Positions 8,485 through 18,202 of a DNA stretch of 64,000 nucleotides are shown here, piece by piece. The notes under the pieces are model-generated. The model was not told the DNA's origin and searched no databases. It saw only the letters and a list, made by a program, of their open reading frames with translations. A program made the position numbers and the translations under genes. The DNA is from Fulvivirga ligni (GTDB taxonomy: Bacteria; Bacteroidota; Bacteroidia; Cytophagales; Cyclobacteriaceae). The stretch covers positions 2,585,001-2,649,000 of the forward strand of contig NZ_CP089979.1 in the NCBI RefSeq assembly GCF_021389935.1, read 5' to 3'. Positions within the stretch are counted from its first letter, which is position 1, and each line of letters begins with the position of its first letter.

Positions 8485-9945
8485 TCATTTTTTTTTTCTT
8501 ACTGAAATGTCAGAGATCATGAGTAGAATAGCTGACTCTTCAGCTATGGTGATGATCTCAGCAGAGAGCACCACATCCTTAAAGCTGCCATCACTCACCC
8601 TGATTTCTGCTTCATAGTCATAGACTCTTTTGTTTTTGTTGAGTTCACCCACAAAGTCTTTTCTGGAGTGTTCAGTTTTCCAAAAATTAAGGTCTAATGA
8701 CGTTTTGCCTATAATATCCTCTCTTTCAAGTTTCACCAGATCAGCAAAGCGCTGGTTTACATCTATCAATTCGCCATTTTTTAGATGGCTGATAGTTACA
8801 GCAATAGGGCTAATATGGAAGGCAGTGTAGAAACTCTTTAAAGATTGAGCGGCATTCAGCTCATCTTGTTTGGCCTTGGTTACGTCTCTGATGATACTCA
8901 GGACCTGGCCAAGCTTATGTTTCACAATCCGTGCTTCGAAATATTTCCTGTCATTATCTAAAATAAGTTCGAACTCAAGGGATTGACCACTATTGGTTTT
9001 ATATGCTGCGAGGAATTTTTTCTGTAATGTATTAGCTATATTTTTTGGGAAAAGAGCTTCCAAATCTTTACCTACCACTTGAGCCCTCGAAACATTCAAA
9101 GATGTGTTTTCAGGTAGCTCAAAATCCAGAAAGGTGCCATCCACCTGATGGGTGAATATCATATCAGGAATAGCTTTAAGCAAGGCTTTGTTCCTAGCTT
9201 CACTTTCTTTCAGTGCCACTTCTGCCAATTTGCTTTCAGTGATATCCTGCATGGTGCCCAATAAGGTATTACCGTCTTTACTCAGCTCAGTTCGAACTTG
9301 CGTAAAACGTACCACGCCATCAGCTCGCACTATTCTAAATTCGGTCTGTTTCCTAAACTCCTTCTTGTCAATTCCTTTCAGCTTAGTCTCCAGTTTTTTT
9401 CTATCACTAGGGTGAACAAAGCTTATGGCTGTTTCAATACTGGGCTTGAACTCTGCGCGCTTTGCTCCGCAGATCTTGAACAGCTGGTCTGACCATAGCA
9501 TTTCTTTAGTAGTTAGATCCAGCTCCCAGCTGCCGATGTTGGCCACATCTTGTGCATGCAGCAGGTTCATCCTACTTTTATTCAAGTCAGATTCTAATGC
9601 CTTTTGGTGACTTACATCTAGCAAGATGCCTTCTACCGATAAAAGCTGTCCATTTTGATCAAAAACACCCTGACCGCGCTCTACAATTTCTTTTATAGTC
9701 CCACCTTTGGTCTTTATTCTATAGTTGACCTCAAAAGGCTGCTTCTTTTTTAAACTTCTTTCAATAGTATTCCAAACATATTCCCTGTCTTCTGGTAAGA
9801 TTAGTTTGGTGAAGTTGGTAGTGCTTTCCTTTTTGAAGTCCTCAGGGCTGTATCCGGTAAGCTCAAGAGAGGCGCTACTTACAAACTGGATGGTCCTGTT
9901 CTGATCTCCAGAGCAACTGTAGGCCATACCAGGAATGTTTTCCAC
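8485..9945 (-). CDS. Fragment 2 of the split histidine kinase: four PAS domains
   Basis: 486 residues from the first ATG in this frame, which is internal to a PAS linker, so the ATG is probably not a real start. It contains four PAS/PAC units (SLELTGYSPEDF, NIGSWELDLTTKEM, MIFTHQVDGTFLDF, IAVTISHLKNGELIDVN) and stops directly after the A10 tract. Confidence 0.6.
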   Translation of the reverse strand: MENIPGMAYSCSGDQNRTIQFVSSASLELTGYSPEDFKKESTTNFTKLILPEDREYVWNTIERSLKKKQPFEVNYRIKTKGGTIKEIVERGQGVFDQNGQLLSVEGILLDVSHQKALESDLNKSRMNLLHAQDVANIGSWELDLTTKEMLWSDQLFKICGAKRAEFKPSIETAISFVHPSDRKKLETKLKGIDKKEFRKQTEFRIVRADGVVRFTQVRTELSKDGNTLLGTMQDITESKLAEVALKESEARNKALLKAIPDMIFTHQVDGTFLDFELPENTSLNVSRAQVVGKDLEALFPKNIANTLQKKFLAAYKTNSGQSLEFELILDNDRKYFEARIVKHKLGQVLSIIRDVTKAKQDELNAAQSLKSFYTAFHISPIAVTISHLKNGELIDVNQRFADLVKLEREDIIGKTSLDLNFWKTEHSRKDFVGELNKNKRVYDYEAEIRVSDGSFKDVVLSAEIITIAEESAILLMISDISVRKKK

Positions 9946-10025
9946 GAGAGTACTTAGCTTCTTCTGGCTACTTTTTACCAGTTGCTCGTTTTTCTTCCGA
10001 TCAGTAATAAACTCTGTAAACAGGA

Positions 10026-10388
10026 TTACACCGCTGATCTCCTTTTTTCATTACGCCAAGGACGAACATCCCATCTTAAATATTCCTTTTCACCATTGGC
10101 TTTAACAAACTCATCACTATCATTAAATTCAATGGCTCCTTTTAAAGCTCTCTTGTGCACACTTTTCCAATAGGGTGCCACATCATCAAAAAGATCATAA
10201 TGATTTTTACCTATGACTTCAGGGATGGTGATGGGTTTTTCCTGCACCCACCAGTCAGCCAGCCATTTTTGGCTACAGGCCACATAGTTCATCTCCTTAT
10301 CAAACATAGCTACCGCCACCGGTGCATACTGGATGAAATGAAGGAGGTCTGAGTATGATTCAGAGTTGTTGATTGATTGTGAAGTCAT
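10026..10388 (-). CDS. Fragment 1 of the split histidine kinase: N-terminal PAS domain
   Basis: 120 residues from ATG at 10388. A PAS domain (FIQYAPVAVAMFDKEMNYV ... GKNHYDLF ... YLRWDVRPW) runs to the A6 tract, after which the frame ends in five unrelated residues. It is unlikely to be functional alone; see the full-length entry. Confidence 0.6.
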   Translation of the reverse strand: MTSQSINNSESYSDLLHFIQYAPVAVAMFDKEMNYVACSQKWLADWWVQEKPITIPEVIGKNHYDLFDDVAPYWKSVHKRALKGAIEFNDSDEFVKANGEKEYLRWDVRPWRNEKRRSAV

Positions 10389-10550
10389 TAATTAAGACTC
10401 AATTACAATTATGGAGGCATAAGATAATAAATAATCCCAAATAAGAGATAAGTTTTTATGTCATTGTAATCTACATAGTTGTGATCGGTTAAAGTAAAAT
10501 AAATGCGCGTTATAGCATAACATTAGTATAGCGATCCTGTTCTTAAATAG

Positions 10551-11141
10551 ATGCAGCATTTTTCTGATATACCGGTTTTCCCGTTAGCCATTTTACCATT
10601 ACCAAACGAGTTAGTACCTCTGCACATTTTTGAACCTCGCTATAAGCAAATGCTGAAAGATGTGGAAGAAAAAGGAGCGTTATTTGGTATTTACTACAGC
10701 CATGGTTTGAATAAAGATAGGATGGGAGGGATCATGAAGCTTGAGAGTATTTTAAAAAGATATGAAACGGGCGAGTGTGATATATTAGCCAAGTGCGTAG
10801 ATACCTTCTTGCTTACCCAATATTATAATAAATGGAAAAAGAAGCTCTACCCAGGGGGTAAAGTTTATCAACTTGATGCCTCGAAGATCGAACCTATGAG
10901 TGCTCCATTTGTGGAGAAATTCAAAGCCTATATGGCTCTCAAAAATGTCACCGACATAGATGACGATTTTGATATCCACGATATTGCCAATGAGCTAAAT
11001 TTAGATATTGGTGACAGGATCAAGTATTTGAAGCTATTGAGCAATATGAAACGCGAGAAGTTTCTTTTGGAGCGCTTGAAGTATCAGAAATTCATTTTGC
11101 AGCAGGAGCAAAAACATAAGGACAGCTTTTACCTCAATTAG
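10551..11141 (+). CDS. LON substrate-binding-domain protein
   Basis: 196 residues resembling the N-terminal (LAN) domain of Lon protease without its ATPase and protease parts. The signature is at the start: IPVFPLAILPLPNELVPL followed by HIFEPRYKQML. A helical C-terminal half (IGDRIKYLKLLSNMKREKFLLERL) matches the stand-alone bacterial LON-domain proteins. The function of these free-standing proteins is not established; substrate recognition is inferred from the domain. The gene has its own terminator and is divergent from the PAS kinase, with a 162-base gap in which no gene or clear promoter was seen. Confidence 0.85.
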   Translation: MQHFSDIPVFPLAILPLPNELVPLHIFEPRYKQMLKDVEEKGALFGIYYSHGLNKDRMGGIMKLESILKRYETGECDILAKCVDTFLLTQYYNKWKKKLYPGGKVYQLDASKIEPMSAPFVEKFKAYMALKNVTDIDDDFDIHDIANELNLDIGDRIKYLKLLSNMKREKFLLERLKYQKFILQQEQKHKDSFYLN

Positions 11142-11151
11142 CCTAAAATAA

Positions 11152-11179
11152 AAGAAGGCAACCTTTCAGCTGCCTTCTT
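11152..11179. terminator. Bidirectional terminator between the LON-domain gene and icmF
   Basis: AAGAAGGCA and TGCCTTCTT form a perfect 9-bp stem around a 10-base loop. The hairpin is 10 bases after the + strand stop and 8 bases beyond the - strand icmF stop, with A/T-rich flanks on both sides. Confidence 0.8.
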
Positions 11180-11187
11180 CATTAATT

Positions 11188-14100
11188 TTACATATTTCTT
11201 CGGTATTCGCCACCCACTTCAAAAAGTGAGGTAGTTATCTCACCCAGGGAGCAATATTTCGAAGCTTCCATAATAGACTCAAAAATATTTTCGTTTTGAA
11301 TGGCCGCATTCTTAATCAAACCAAGTTGCTTTTGTGATTCATCTGCATAATGGTTGTGTAAGCGTCCGAGCATATCTATCTGGTATTCTTTTTCATCTTT
11401 GGTAGCTCTGATCACCTCCTGCGGTATAACCGTAGGAGACCCTTTTGAGCTTAAGAATGTATTCACACCTATGATAGGATATTGTCCTGAATGTTTCAGT
11501 GTTTCATAGTGAAGGCTCTCTTCCTGTATCTTACTACGTTGATACATGGTTTCCATCGCACCAAGAACACCACCACGTTCAGTAATTCTATCAAATTCTG
11601 TGAGTACCGCTTCTTCTACTAAATCCGTAAGTTCTTCGATAATGAATGAACCCTGTAGTGGATTTTCATTTTTGGCTAGCCCCAATTCTTTGTTAATGAT
11701 TAACTGAATAGCCATAGCTCGTCTCACAGACTCTTCCGTAGGAGTAGTGATAGCTTCATCATAAGCATTGGTATGCAACGAGTTACAGTTATCATAAATA
11801 GCGTATAATGCCTGAAGGGTAGTTCTGATATCATTAAAATCAATCTCCTGAGCGTGCAACGAACGACCTGAAGTTTGAATGTGATATTTTAACATCTGAG
11901 ATCTGGCATCAGCTCCATATTTTTCTCTCATGGCTTTCGCCCAGATTCTTCTTGCCACTCTACCGATTACCGCATATTCAGGATCAATTCCGTTAGAGAA
12001 GAAGAAGGATAGGTTAGGAGCAAACTTATTGATATCCATACATCTGCTCAGATAGTACTCTACATAGGTGAAGCCATTAGCTAATGTGAAGGCTAACTGT
12101 GTAATTGGGTTAGCCCCAGCCTCAGCAATGTGATACCCTGAAATGGATACAGAATAGAAGTTTCTTACGTTTTGTTCAATGAAATACTCCTGCACGTCAC
12201 CCATTAATCTTAAGGCAAATTCAGTAGAGAAAATGCAGGTGTTTTGCGCCTGATCTTCCTTTAAGATGTCTGCCTGAACGGTTCCTCTTACCGTGGCTAA
12301 AGTTTTCTGTTTGATGTTCTCATAAACATCAGCAGGTAGCACCTGATCACCAGTTACGCCTAATAGCATTATTCCTAAGCCATCATTGCCTTCAGGTAAA
12401 TCTCCCTGATAAGTTGGTCTTTCATCTTCACGACCTTTGTAAATGCTCTTTATCTTTGCTTCTACCTCATCTTCGAGTCCATTTTCTTTGATGTATAGCT
12501 CGCATTGCTGATCAATGGCGGCATTCATAAAGAACCCTAGAAGCATAGGAGCAGGCCCATTGATAGTCATGGAAACTGACGTTAATGGATCTGCTAGGTT
12601 AAATCCAGAGTATAGTTTTTTAGCATCGTCAAGGCAGCAGATGGAAACTCCGGCATTACCAATTTTACCATAGATATCTGGTCGGTAATCCGGGTCGTTA
12701 CCATATAAGGTTACAGAGTCAAATGCGGTAGAAAGCCTTTTGGCAGGCATATCCTTACTCACATAGTGAAATCTTCTGTTCGTTCTCTCAGGGCCACCTT
12801 CACCAGCAAACATTCTAGTTGGGTCTTCACCTTCTCTTTTGAATGGATAAATACCTGCGGTATAAGGAAACTCCCCAGGAACGTTCTCCTGAAGGATCCA
12901 CTGCAATCTATCTCCCCAACCTTCGTATTTAGGTAAGGCTATCTTTGGTATCTGAGAATGAGATAATGACTCCGTATGTGTTTTTATAGAAATCTCTTTA
13001 TCTCTTACTTTAAAAGTATATAATTCTTTGCCGTATTTGTCCTTTTTCTCAGACCAGTCATCAAGCACTTTCTGGTTTTTCGGATCGAAGTTAAGGGCCA
13101 CTTTTTCATAAGATTCCTGTAATCCCTTAATCAAGCGGTCTTTATCTTCGATGTCAGAATCTTTCAGCGTGTCTATCGACTTTTCAATGGCATAGAGCTT
13201 TTGGGCTACATCAGCCTGATTTTTAGCCCATTGATCATAGCCACGATTGGTCTCAGCTATTTCTGAAAGGTATCGGGTTCTATGTGGAGGAATAACAAAA
13301 ATCTTTTCAGACATTTCATCTGTGATTTCGAAAGTAGACTCCAGGCTGGCTCCGGTCTTCTTTACAATCACATCCATTACCTCCTTATAGAGCCTGTTCA
13401 TGCCAGGATCATTAAATTGAGAAGCGATAGTGCCATAAACAGGGATGTCCTCATCAGGAGTCTCCCAAAGTTGATGGTTGCGCTTATATTGTTTCTTTAC
13501 ATCGCGTAAAGCATCCAAAGAACCTCTCTTATCGAATTTATTAACGGCGATTACATCTGCAAAATCAAGCATATCGATCTTTTCCAGCTGCGTGGCGGCG
13601 CCGTATTCAGGCGTCATCACGTATAGACTCACATCAGAGTGGTCAGTGATTTCAGTATCTGATTGGCCGATACCAGAAGTCTCCAGAATAATAAGATCAA
13701 AAGTGCTGGCTTTCAATATTTGAATGGCCTCTTTTATATGCTTAGAAAGCGCCAGATTAGATTGTCTGGTAGCTAATGAACGCATGTAAACACGATTGTT
13801 CTTGATAGCGTTCATGCGAATTCTATCTCCTAGTAACGCTCCGCCTGTCTTTCTTTTAGACGGATCTACAGAGATAATTGCGATATTTTTATCTTCAAAG
13901 TCAATTAAAAACCTTCTTACAAGTTCATCTACTAAAGACGATTTTCCTGCACCACCGGTACCAGTTATACCTAGTACTGGTATTTCTACTTTGTCTGCCA
14001 GAGTGTGTACCTCATTCAGGTATTGCTGGTTCTTTTCCGGGAAGTTTTCGGCGGCAGATATTAACTTGGCTATGGCCAATGGAGACCTTTCTGGTAGATG

Positions 14101-14568
14101 AGCCACCTCACCGTTTAGGGATTCTCCAGTAGGGAAGTCGCACTGCTCTATCATGTCATTGATCATGCCTTGCAGACCCATAGATCTACCATCATCAGGA
14201 GAGTAGATGCGGGTTACACCATACTCGTGCAATTCTTTAATTTCTTCAGGGAGGATAACACCGCCACCTCCGCCGAATATCTTGATATGATCTGAACCCT
14301 TTTCTTTGAGTAGATCATACATATATTTAAAATACTCTGTGTGACCACCTTGATAAGATGTCATGGCTATGGCCTGAGCATCTTCTTGTATGGCCGTATT
14401 TACTACCTCTTCTACACTTCTATCATGCCCTAAATGTATCACTTCACAGCCTGTAGACTGAATGATTCTGCGCATGATATTAATGGCAGCATCATGACCG
14501 TCAAAAAGGCTGGCAGCGGTAACGATTCTTATCTTATTCTTGGGCTTGTAAGGCTCTACTTGCTTCAT
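11188..14568 (-). CDS. icmF: Fused isobutyryl-CoA mutase IcmF (B12-binding, G-protein chaperone and mutase domains)
   Basis: A 1126-residue adenosylcobalamin enzyme interconverting isobutyryl-CoA and n-butyryl-CoA. The N-terminal cobalamin-binding domain has the lower-ligand motif FDGHD at 22-26 and [10 protein letters not shown]. The MeaB-type GTPase domain follows with P-loop GTGGAGKSS (203-211), ETSGIGQSD (296-304) and NKFD (343-346). The C-terminal TIM-barrel mutase spans about 540-1126. Two specificity positions read as isobutyryl rather than methylmalonyl type: Phe at about 587 (RMFAGEG, Tyr in methylmalonyl-CoA mutase) and Gln at about 775 (DQAQNTCIF, Arg in methylmalonyl-CoA mutase). 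The length and domain order match IcmF. The role is probably branched-chain or short-chain acyl-CoA metabolism. It is followed by its own terminator. Confidence 0.93.
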   Translation of the reverse strand: MKQVEPYKPKNKIRIVTAASLFDGHDAAINIMRRIIQSTGCEVIHLGHDRSVEEVVNTAIQEDAQAIAMTSYQGGHTEYFKYMYDLLKEKGSDHIKIFGGGGGVILPEEIKELHEYGVTRIYSPDDGRSMGLQGMINDMIEQCDFPTGESLNGEVAHLPERSPLAIAKLISAAENFPEKNQQYLNEVHTLADKVEIPVLGITGTGGAGKSSLVDELVRRFLIDFEDKNIAIISVDPSKRKTGGALLGDRIRMNAIKNNRVYMRSLATRQSNLALSKHIKEAIQILKASTFDLIILETSGIGQSDTEITDHSDVSLYVMTPEYGAATQLEKIDMLDFADVIAVNKFDKRGSLDALRDVKKQYKRNHQLWETPDEDIPVYGTIASQFNDPGMNRLYKEVMDVIVKKTGASLESTFEITDEMSEKIFVIPPHRTRYLSEIAETNRGYDQWAKNQADVAQKLYAIEKSIDTLKDSDIEDKDRLIKGLQESYEKVALNFDPKNQKVLDDWSEKKDKYGKELYTFKVRDKEISIKTHTESLSHSQIPKIALPKYEGWGDRLQWILQENVPGEFPYTAGIYPFKREGEDPTRMFAGEGGPERTNRRFHYVSKDMPAKRLSTAFDSVTLYGNDPDYRPDIYGKIGNAGVSICCLDDAKKLYSGFNLADPLTSVSMTINGPAPMLLGFFMNAAIDQQCELYIKENGLEDEVEAKIKSIYKGREDERPTYQGDLPEGNDGLGIMLLGVTGDQVLPADVYENIKQKTLATVRGTVQADILKEDQAQNTCIFSTEFALRLMGDVQEYFIEQNVRNFYSVSISGYHIAEAGANPITQLAFTLANGFTYVEYYLSRCMDINKFAPNLSFFFSNGIDPEYAVIGRVARRIWAKAMREKYGADARSQMLKYHIQTSGRSLHAQEIDFNDIRTTLQALYAIYDNCNSLHTNAYDEAITTPTEESVRRAMAIQLIINKELGLAKNENPLQGSFIIEELTDLVEEAVLTEFDRITERGGVLGAMETMYQRSKIQEESLHYETLKHSGQYPIIGVNTFLSSKGSPTVIPQEVIRATKDEKEYQIDMLGRLHNHYADESQKQLGLIKNAAIQNENIFESIMEASKYCSLGEITTSLFEVGGEYRRNM

Positions 14569-14629
14569 GATGGGTATTTATGTTCAGAAGCCAAAAATAA
14601 AGATTAAATAGGGATTATGCTAACAATCA

Positions 14630-16936
14630 TTAGTTAGCCTGTGTGGGCTTGCTTTCTAGCGTCTCCTTTAAGGATTTAAGTGCGTTTTGATTGGATTTTG
14701 TCCCCAGAGTGTTGATTAAGCTGGTTTTTTCTCTACTGGTAAGTCGCCAACTCAGTGAGGCTCTCTTGATGTTCTCCATCCTTAAACTGTCAGTTTTAGG
14801 GAGGTTTTCTTTCATATATTCCTGTGGAATATATTGAATATCAATTCTCTCTATGCTTCCTGAAAACCAGTTTTTAGCATATTCCACTCTATCGTCATTG
14901 GTAATATCCTGCAGACTTTGAAAGTTTTGATATATGCTGCTAATGGGCAGAGAGAATTTCTCGAATAAGGAAAGCTTTTCTTCCTTCTTTATAGGCTCCT
15001 CTTTTTCGGAATCTCTAATAGATAGTATTACTACACCTGACGTGTTTTCAGCTATCCAACCTTTAAAGGCATATAGGAATCTTACAGCATCTGATATTCC
15101 AAAATTATCTGTAATACCCGCGTCCATAATTTCCATAGGAGGGTAGCTGGGTAATGTAATGTTGGGAGTGATGTATGGGAAGGTGGCACTCATTCTTAAA
15201 CCACTTAAAAAGCGGAGGCTATCACTACTTTGTTTATTGAAAAACCTTAAAAACTCAATACCATTGATCTTCTCACCATGATAGATGGAGTCATTTACAT
15301 CCATCATATAGGAAACATGCTGAGGTGAGATGTATAATTTCCGGCCATCGTTTATGATGGTGGGTGCTAAAATCAGCATAGGGATTTGAGCGCTGGTTTC
15401 AGCTGCTTTATAAGCAGAAATGGGTTTGTCCAAGACAGAACCTGTATTTCTATTGAGCTGCTGTTCAAAGGCATAGCCCCGATCTTTGGAGTAGTCCTGA
15501 CCTTTATAATTGAAATCTTGAAAACCTACAAAGGTATCGTTCATGAGCAGGCTGAAGATTACGGCATTGAGGTTGTCGCTACCCAGGCTGTCAAAGTAAA
15601 CCTTTGAGTATAAATCACATATCTTTTGCTGCTGTTGTCTTAAGTAAAGCTCTCTGTAATAGCTAGCTCCAATAAGCCCACCAGAGGCACCTGTAATCAG
15701 CATGGTGTGCTTCATTAGATCTCCGCCAGTGAGACTGTCTGCTTGCTGCAGCGCATGTAATGTCCAGAGAGCAGCACGCTGACCACCGCCGCTAACGCAG
15801 AGAAATACCATCTTTGGCTTTTCATCTGCAGGGAATTTTTTGCGCCAGTTATTAAGGATTACTTGTGTTGACTTTTTGTCTTCATCTAAGATCTCTGGTG
15901 CCGTAAGCTCATCTATTCTATCCAGATTATAGTTGGCAGGTTTTGCATCATAGTTCAACCCATAGGCCATATAAGTTTGATTAAATATGCCTTCTTTCAC
16001 TAGTAGATTGATAGAAAGTATCATAATCACTGCTACCGTGCTGGACCAATTACCAAACCAGTAAGCAAATGCACCTGCAAACATCACGAAGATGGTGAGA
16101 AATAGCACAAAGCTGGCTGCGGCTGGCAACTGGAAGATCTCGTGATCTCTAAAAATGCCCATAACAAATAATAAGGCCAAGATCAATAACTCAATGATTA
16201 CCAGATTGAAGTGGTTTTGATCGAACACCTGAAGAATGGTATTTCTGTCATAGAATCCTTGTGCTTCATCGGCTCTTTGAAAATCAAACTTCAAAGACAT
16301 ATAGTGATCCACTCTTATTTGCTTTTTCTTGGCAATATTGAGTTTCTTCATGGCGCTGGCTCGCGTAGCCTTGAAATTTTGCTTCAGCTTTTCATCAACC
16401 TTGCATACCACATATTTGAAAATATCCTTATTGGTAAACCAGAAGTAAGAATATAATGCGAGCAACATGATGGCATATCCGCAAATAAGCCCCAGGATAT
16501 TTATGAAGAGACCATCAAAGGAAACATATTCATTAGATACCTGATATTGAATGATATAGATGACATAAGTGAATAGGAATAGAAAAGGTATCACACTGTT
16601 ATTCAAGCTGAATACGGTGAAGGGCTTTGAAACTACTCCTATAAATGAAAATCTATGCCCATCATTTATGTAGGTGGTAATGTGGAAAGCTACGCTGAAC
16701 CCGGAAATAACCACCCCCATTATAAAGAAGCTTGAGAAGCTTACTTTATTCAAATAAACAGGGTCAAGGAATAAATAGGGGATTCCCAGATAGTTGCCGA
16801 AGTTGCCAGAAATTATAGAAAATAGGATAAGCCAGCAAAGAAGTAAAACGTAGTTTCTCTTTACATGATTTACCAGTAGCTGTATAGGAAATAGGTAATA
16901 AAAATTCTCCCCAATTACTCTTATCCTCTCTATCAT
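14630..16936 (-). CDS. Membrane-anchored patatin-like phospholipase
   Basis: A 768-residue protein with about six or seven hydrophobic segments in the first 315 residues (for example near 28-48, 66-90, 115-133, 143-167, 243-262 and 268-312). A cytosolic or periplasmic patatin domain follows at about 370-690. Catalytic features are the oxyanion motif GGGQR (383-387), the nucleophile Ser418 in GASGG, and the dyad Asp605 in MDAGITDNFG. It should be a serine lipid acyl hydrolase acting at the membrane. It ends 61 bases downstream of icmF's start and begins 12 bases after the rRNA methyltransferase gene, so it may be co-transcribed with the latter. No signal peptide precedes the first membrane segment. 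The substrate is unknown. Confidence 0.85.
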   Translation of the reverse strand: MIERIRVIGENFYYLFPIQLLVNHVKRNYVLLLCWLILFSIISGNFGNYLGIPYLFLDPVYLNKVSFSSFFIMGVVISGFSVAFHITTYINDGHRFSFIGVVSKPFTVFSLNNSVIPFLFLFTYVIYIIQYQVSNEYVSFDGLFINILGLICGYAIMLLALYSYFWFTNKDIFKYVVCKVDEKLKQNFKATRASAMKKLNIAKKKQIRVDHYMSLKFDFQRADEAQGFYDRNTILQVFDQNHFNLVIIELLILALLFVMGIFRDHEIFQLPAAASFVLFLTIFVMFAGAFAYWFGNWSSTVAVIMILSINLLVKEGIFNQTYMAYGLNYDAKPANYNLDRIDELTAPEILDEDKKSTQVILNNWRKKFPADEKPKMVFLCVSGGGQRAALWTLHALQQADSLTGGDLMKHTMLITGASGGLIGASYYRELYLRQQQQKICDLYSKVYFDSLGSDNLNAVIFSLLMNDTFVGFQDFNYKGQDYSKDRGYAFEQQLNRNTGSVLDKPISAYKAAETSAQIPMLILAPTIINDGRKLYISPQHVSYMMDVNDSIYHGEKINGIEFLRFFNKQSSDSLRFLSGLRMSATFPYITPNITLPSYPPMEIMDAGITDNFGISDAVRFLYAFKGWIAENTSGVVILSIRDSEKEEPIKKEEKLSLFEKFSLPISSIYQNFQSLQDITNDDRVEYAKNWFSGSIERIDIQYIPQEYMKENLPKTDSLRMENIKRASLSWRLTSREKTSLINTLGTKSNQNALKSLKETLESKPTQAN

Positions 16937-16948
16937 TCAGTGAATATA

Positions 16949-18109
16949 CTATTTTTTTCTAGTGCCTGAATATAATTCATATTCTAACAAACGGCAGTCG
17001 ATTTTTGCGTTGAAAAACTCGATCCTGCGTTTTGTTCTAAGGCCTATCTTTTTAGCTAGATTCAGGTTTCCGGTGAAAATGTAACCGATATAACCTGATG
17101 CTTTTTGTTTGAAAAAATCTCCTATTTCCTGATATGTTTTCTCCAGAGCTCTCTCTTCACCCAGCCTTTGTCCATACTCAGGGTTGATGAATATCACTCC
17201 CTGGTTTTCCTGAGGCAGTTCGGTATCTCGGAAATCACAGGTTTTAAAGTCAATATATTCTTCTACGCCGGCAGCTATGGCGTTTTGTCTGGCAGCTACA
17301 ATGGCGGCAGGATTAAGGTCTGTGGCTATGATTTTGAAAGGTAAGTCTTTCTTTTCCATAGCTTTAGCTTCAGTCTTAAGTTTATCCCAAATTTCAGGTT
17401 TGAAAAGCTTCACATGCATAAAACCAAAGTTTTCTCTGGTTACATTGGTGAATTTCTGCTTGGCAATCAAAGCTGCTTCAATGGCAAGGGTACCGCTACC
17501 ACACATGGGGTTGATGAAGTGGCTTTTGCCATTCCAGGCAGAGGCCATGATGGTGCCGGCAGCCAATGATTCCATCATAGGTGCCTTCATGGGGATTTTT
17601 CGATAGCCATGTTTGGCAATGGTTTCACCGGAAGTATCAATGTATATAGAGGCCTGGCTTTCAAACCAGTGAAGGAAGAGTACAGTCTGAGATAGGTCTT
17701 TGCCGGAATCAGGTCTTTTGCTATACTTCTCCATGAAATAGTCAGCAATGGCATCTTTCGCCCTCAGGCTGGCAAACCTTTGATCGAGAATTTTTTCATG
17801 TTTCACAAATCCTTTGATGCTGAAATAACCATCAACATCAAATATATTATCCCACTGGATTTGCTTAACTTTTTTATAAAGCTCATCAGGATGGTTGATT
17901 CGAAAGCTCGATATTTCAAATAATACCCTGTTAGCAGATCTTAAATACATATTTAAGCGCAGAGTATCATGAAATGAGCCCGTAAGCTCTACGTTCTGAT
18001 GATTGATGCTGGTATCCTTAAAACCCAACGCTTTTACCTCTTGCTCTACTACACTGCTCATTCTGGGGGAGCAGGTGATAACTATTTTATGTTTTCTATG
18101 ATCTTGCAA
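16949..18109 (-). CDS. THUMP-domain class I RNA methyltransferase (RlmL/YcbY N-half-like)
   Basis: 386 residues: an N-terminal ferredoxin-like/THUMP RNA-binding region (about 1-160), then a Rossmann methyltransferase. The SAM-binding motif I is NPMCGSGTLAIEAAL, the acidic motif is IATDLNPAAI, and the catalytic motif IV reads NPEYGQRLG instead of the commoner NPPYG. By family it should methylate guanine N2 of 23S rRNA, as the N-terminal half of E. coli RlmL does. The RlmK half is absent, as is usual outside gammaproteobacteria. It is probably the first gene of a two-gene unit with the patatin gene. Confidence 0.85.
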   Translation of the reverse strand: MQDHRKHKIVITCSPRMSSVVEQEVKALGFKDTSINHQNVELTGSFHDTLRLNMYLRSANRVLFEISSFRINHPDELYKKVKQIQWDNIFDVDGYFSIKGFVKHEKILDQRFASLRAKDAIADYFMEKYSKRPDSGKDLSQTVLFLHWFESQASIYIDTSGETIAKHGYRKIPMKAPMMESLAAGTIMASAWNGKSHFINPMCGSGTLAIEAALIAKQKFTNVTRENFGFMHVKLFKPEIWDKLKTEAKAMEKKDLPFKIIATDLNPAAIVAARQNAIAAGVEEYIDFKTCDFRDTELPQENQGVIFINPEYGQRLGEERALEKTYQEIGDFFKQKASGYIGYIFTGNLNLAKKIGLRTKRRIEFFNAKIDCRLLEYELYSGTRKK

Positions 18110-18147
18110 TGCTTTCTTCCTTCCTTTTTATTTCCGCAAAACTATAT

Positions 18148-18179
18148 AAAAAAAGGCTACTTCGCTTTGAAGTAGCCTT
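18148..18179 (-). terminator. Strong terminator of the aconitase gene
   Basis: AAGGCTACTTC and GAAGTAGCCTT form a perfect 11-bp stem with a 5-base loop. On the - strand the stem is followed by a run of seven T. It starts 23 bases beyond the aconitase stop. Confidence 0.9.
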
Positions 18180-18202
18180 CGGTATATTGTTGATGCAAAA
18201 TT

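Larger units (their letters stand above)
7764..10388 (-). pseudogene. PAS-rich sensor histidine kinase broken by two poly-A frameshifts
   Basis: Three successive - strand reading frames together make one kinase of about 874 residues. Adding one A to the A6 run at 10043-10048 (T on the + strand) joins piece 1 to piece 2 and restores EISGVILFTEFITD and DRKKNEQLVKSSQKK. Removing one A from the A10 run at 8488-8497 joins piece 2 to piece 3 and restores the DHp segment LRQFAYITSHNLRGPI with the phospho-accepting His. Domains in the restored protein: five PAS domains (about 15-115, 150-265, 280-385, 395-500 and 510-630), HisKA (about 640-700), and HATPase with N box LLNLLTNAIKYR (about 769-780), DNGLGID (805-811) and GKGLGLYI (832-839). 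There is no membrane segment. Both lesions are in homopolymers, so sequencing error, slippage or phase variation are all possible. Confidence 0.85.

Noticed and set aside
13796-14101. 101-residue + strand frame inside icmF
   Set aside because: Antisense to the P-loop region of icmF, with no start signal and no family resemblance.
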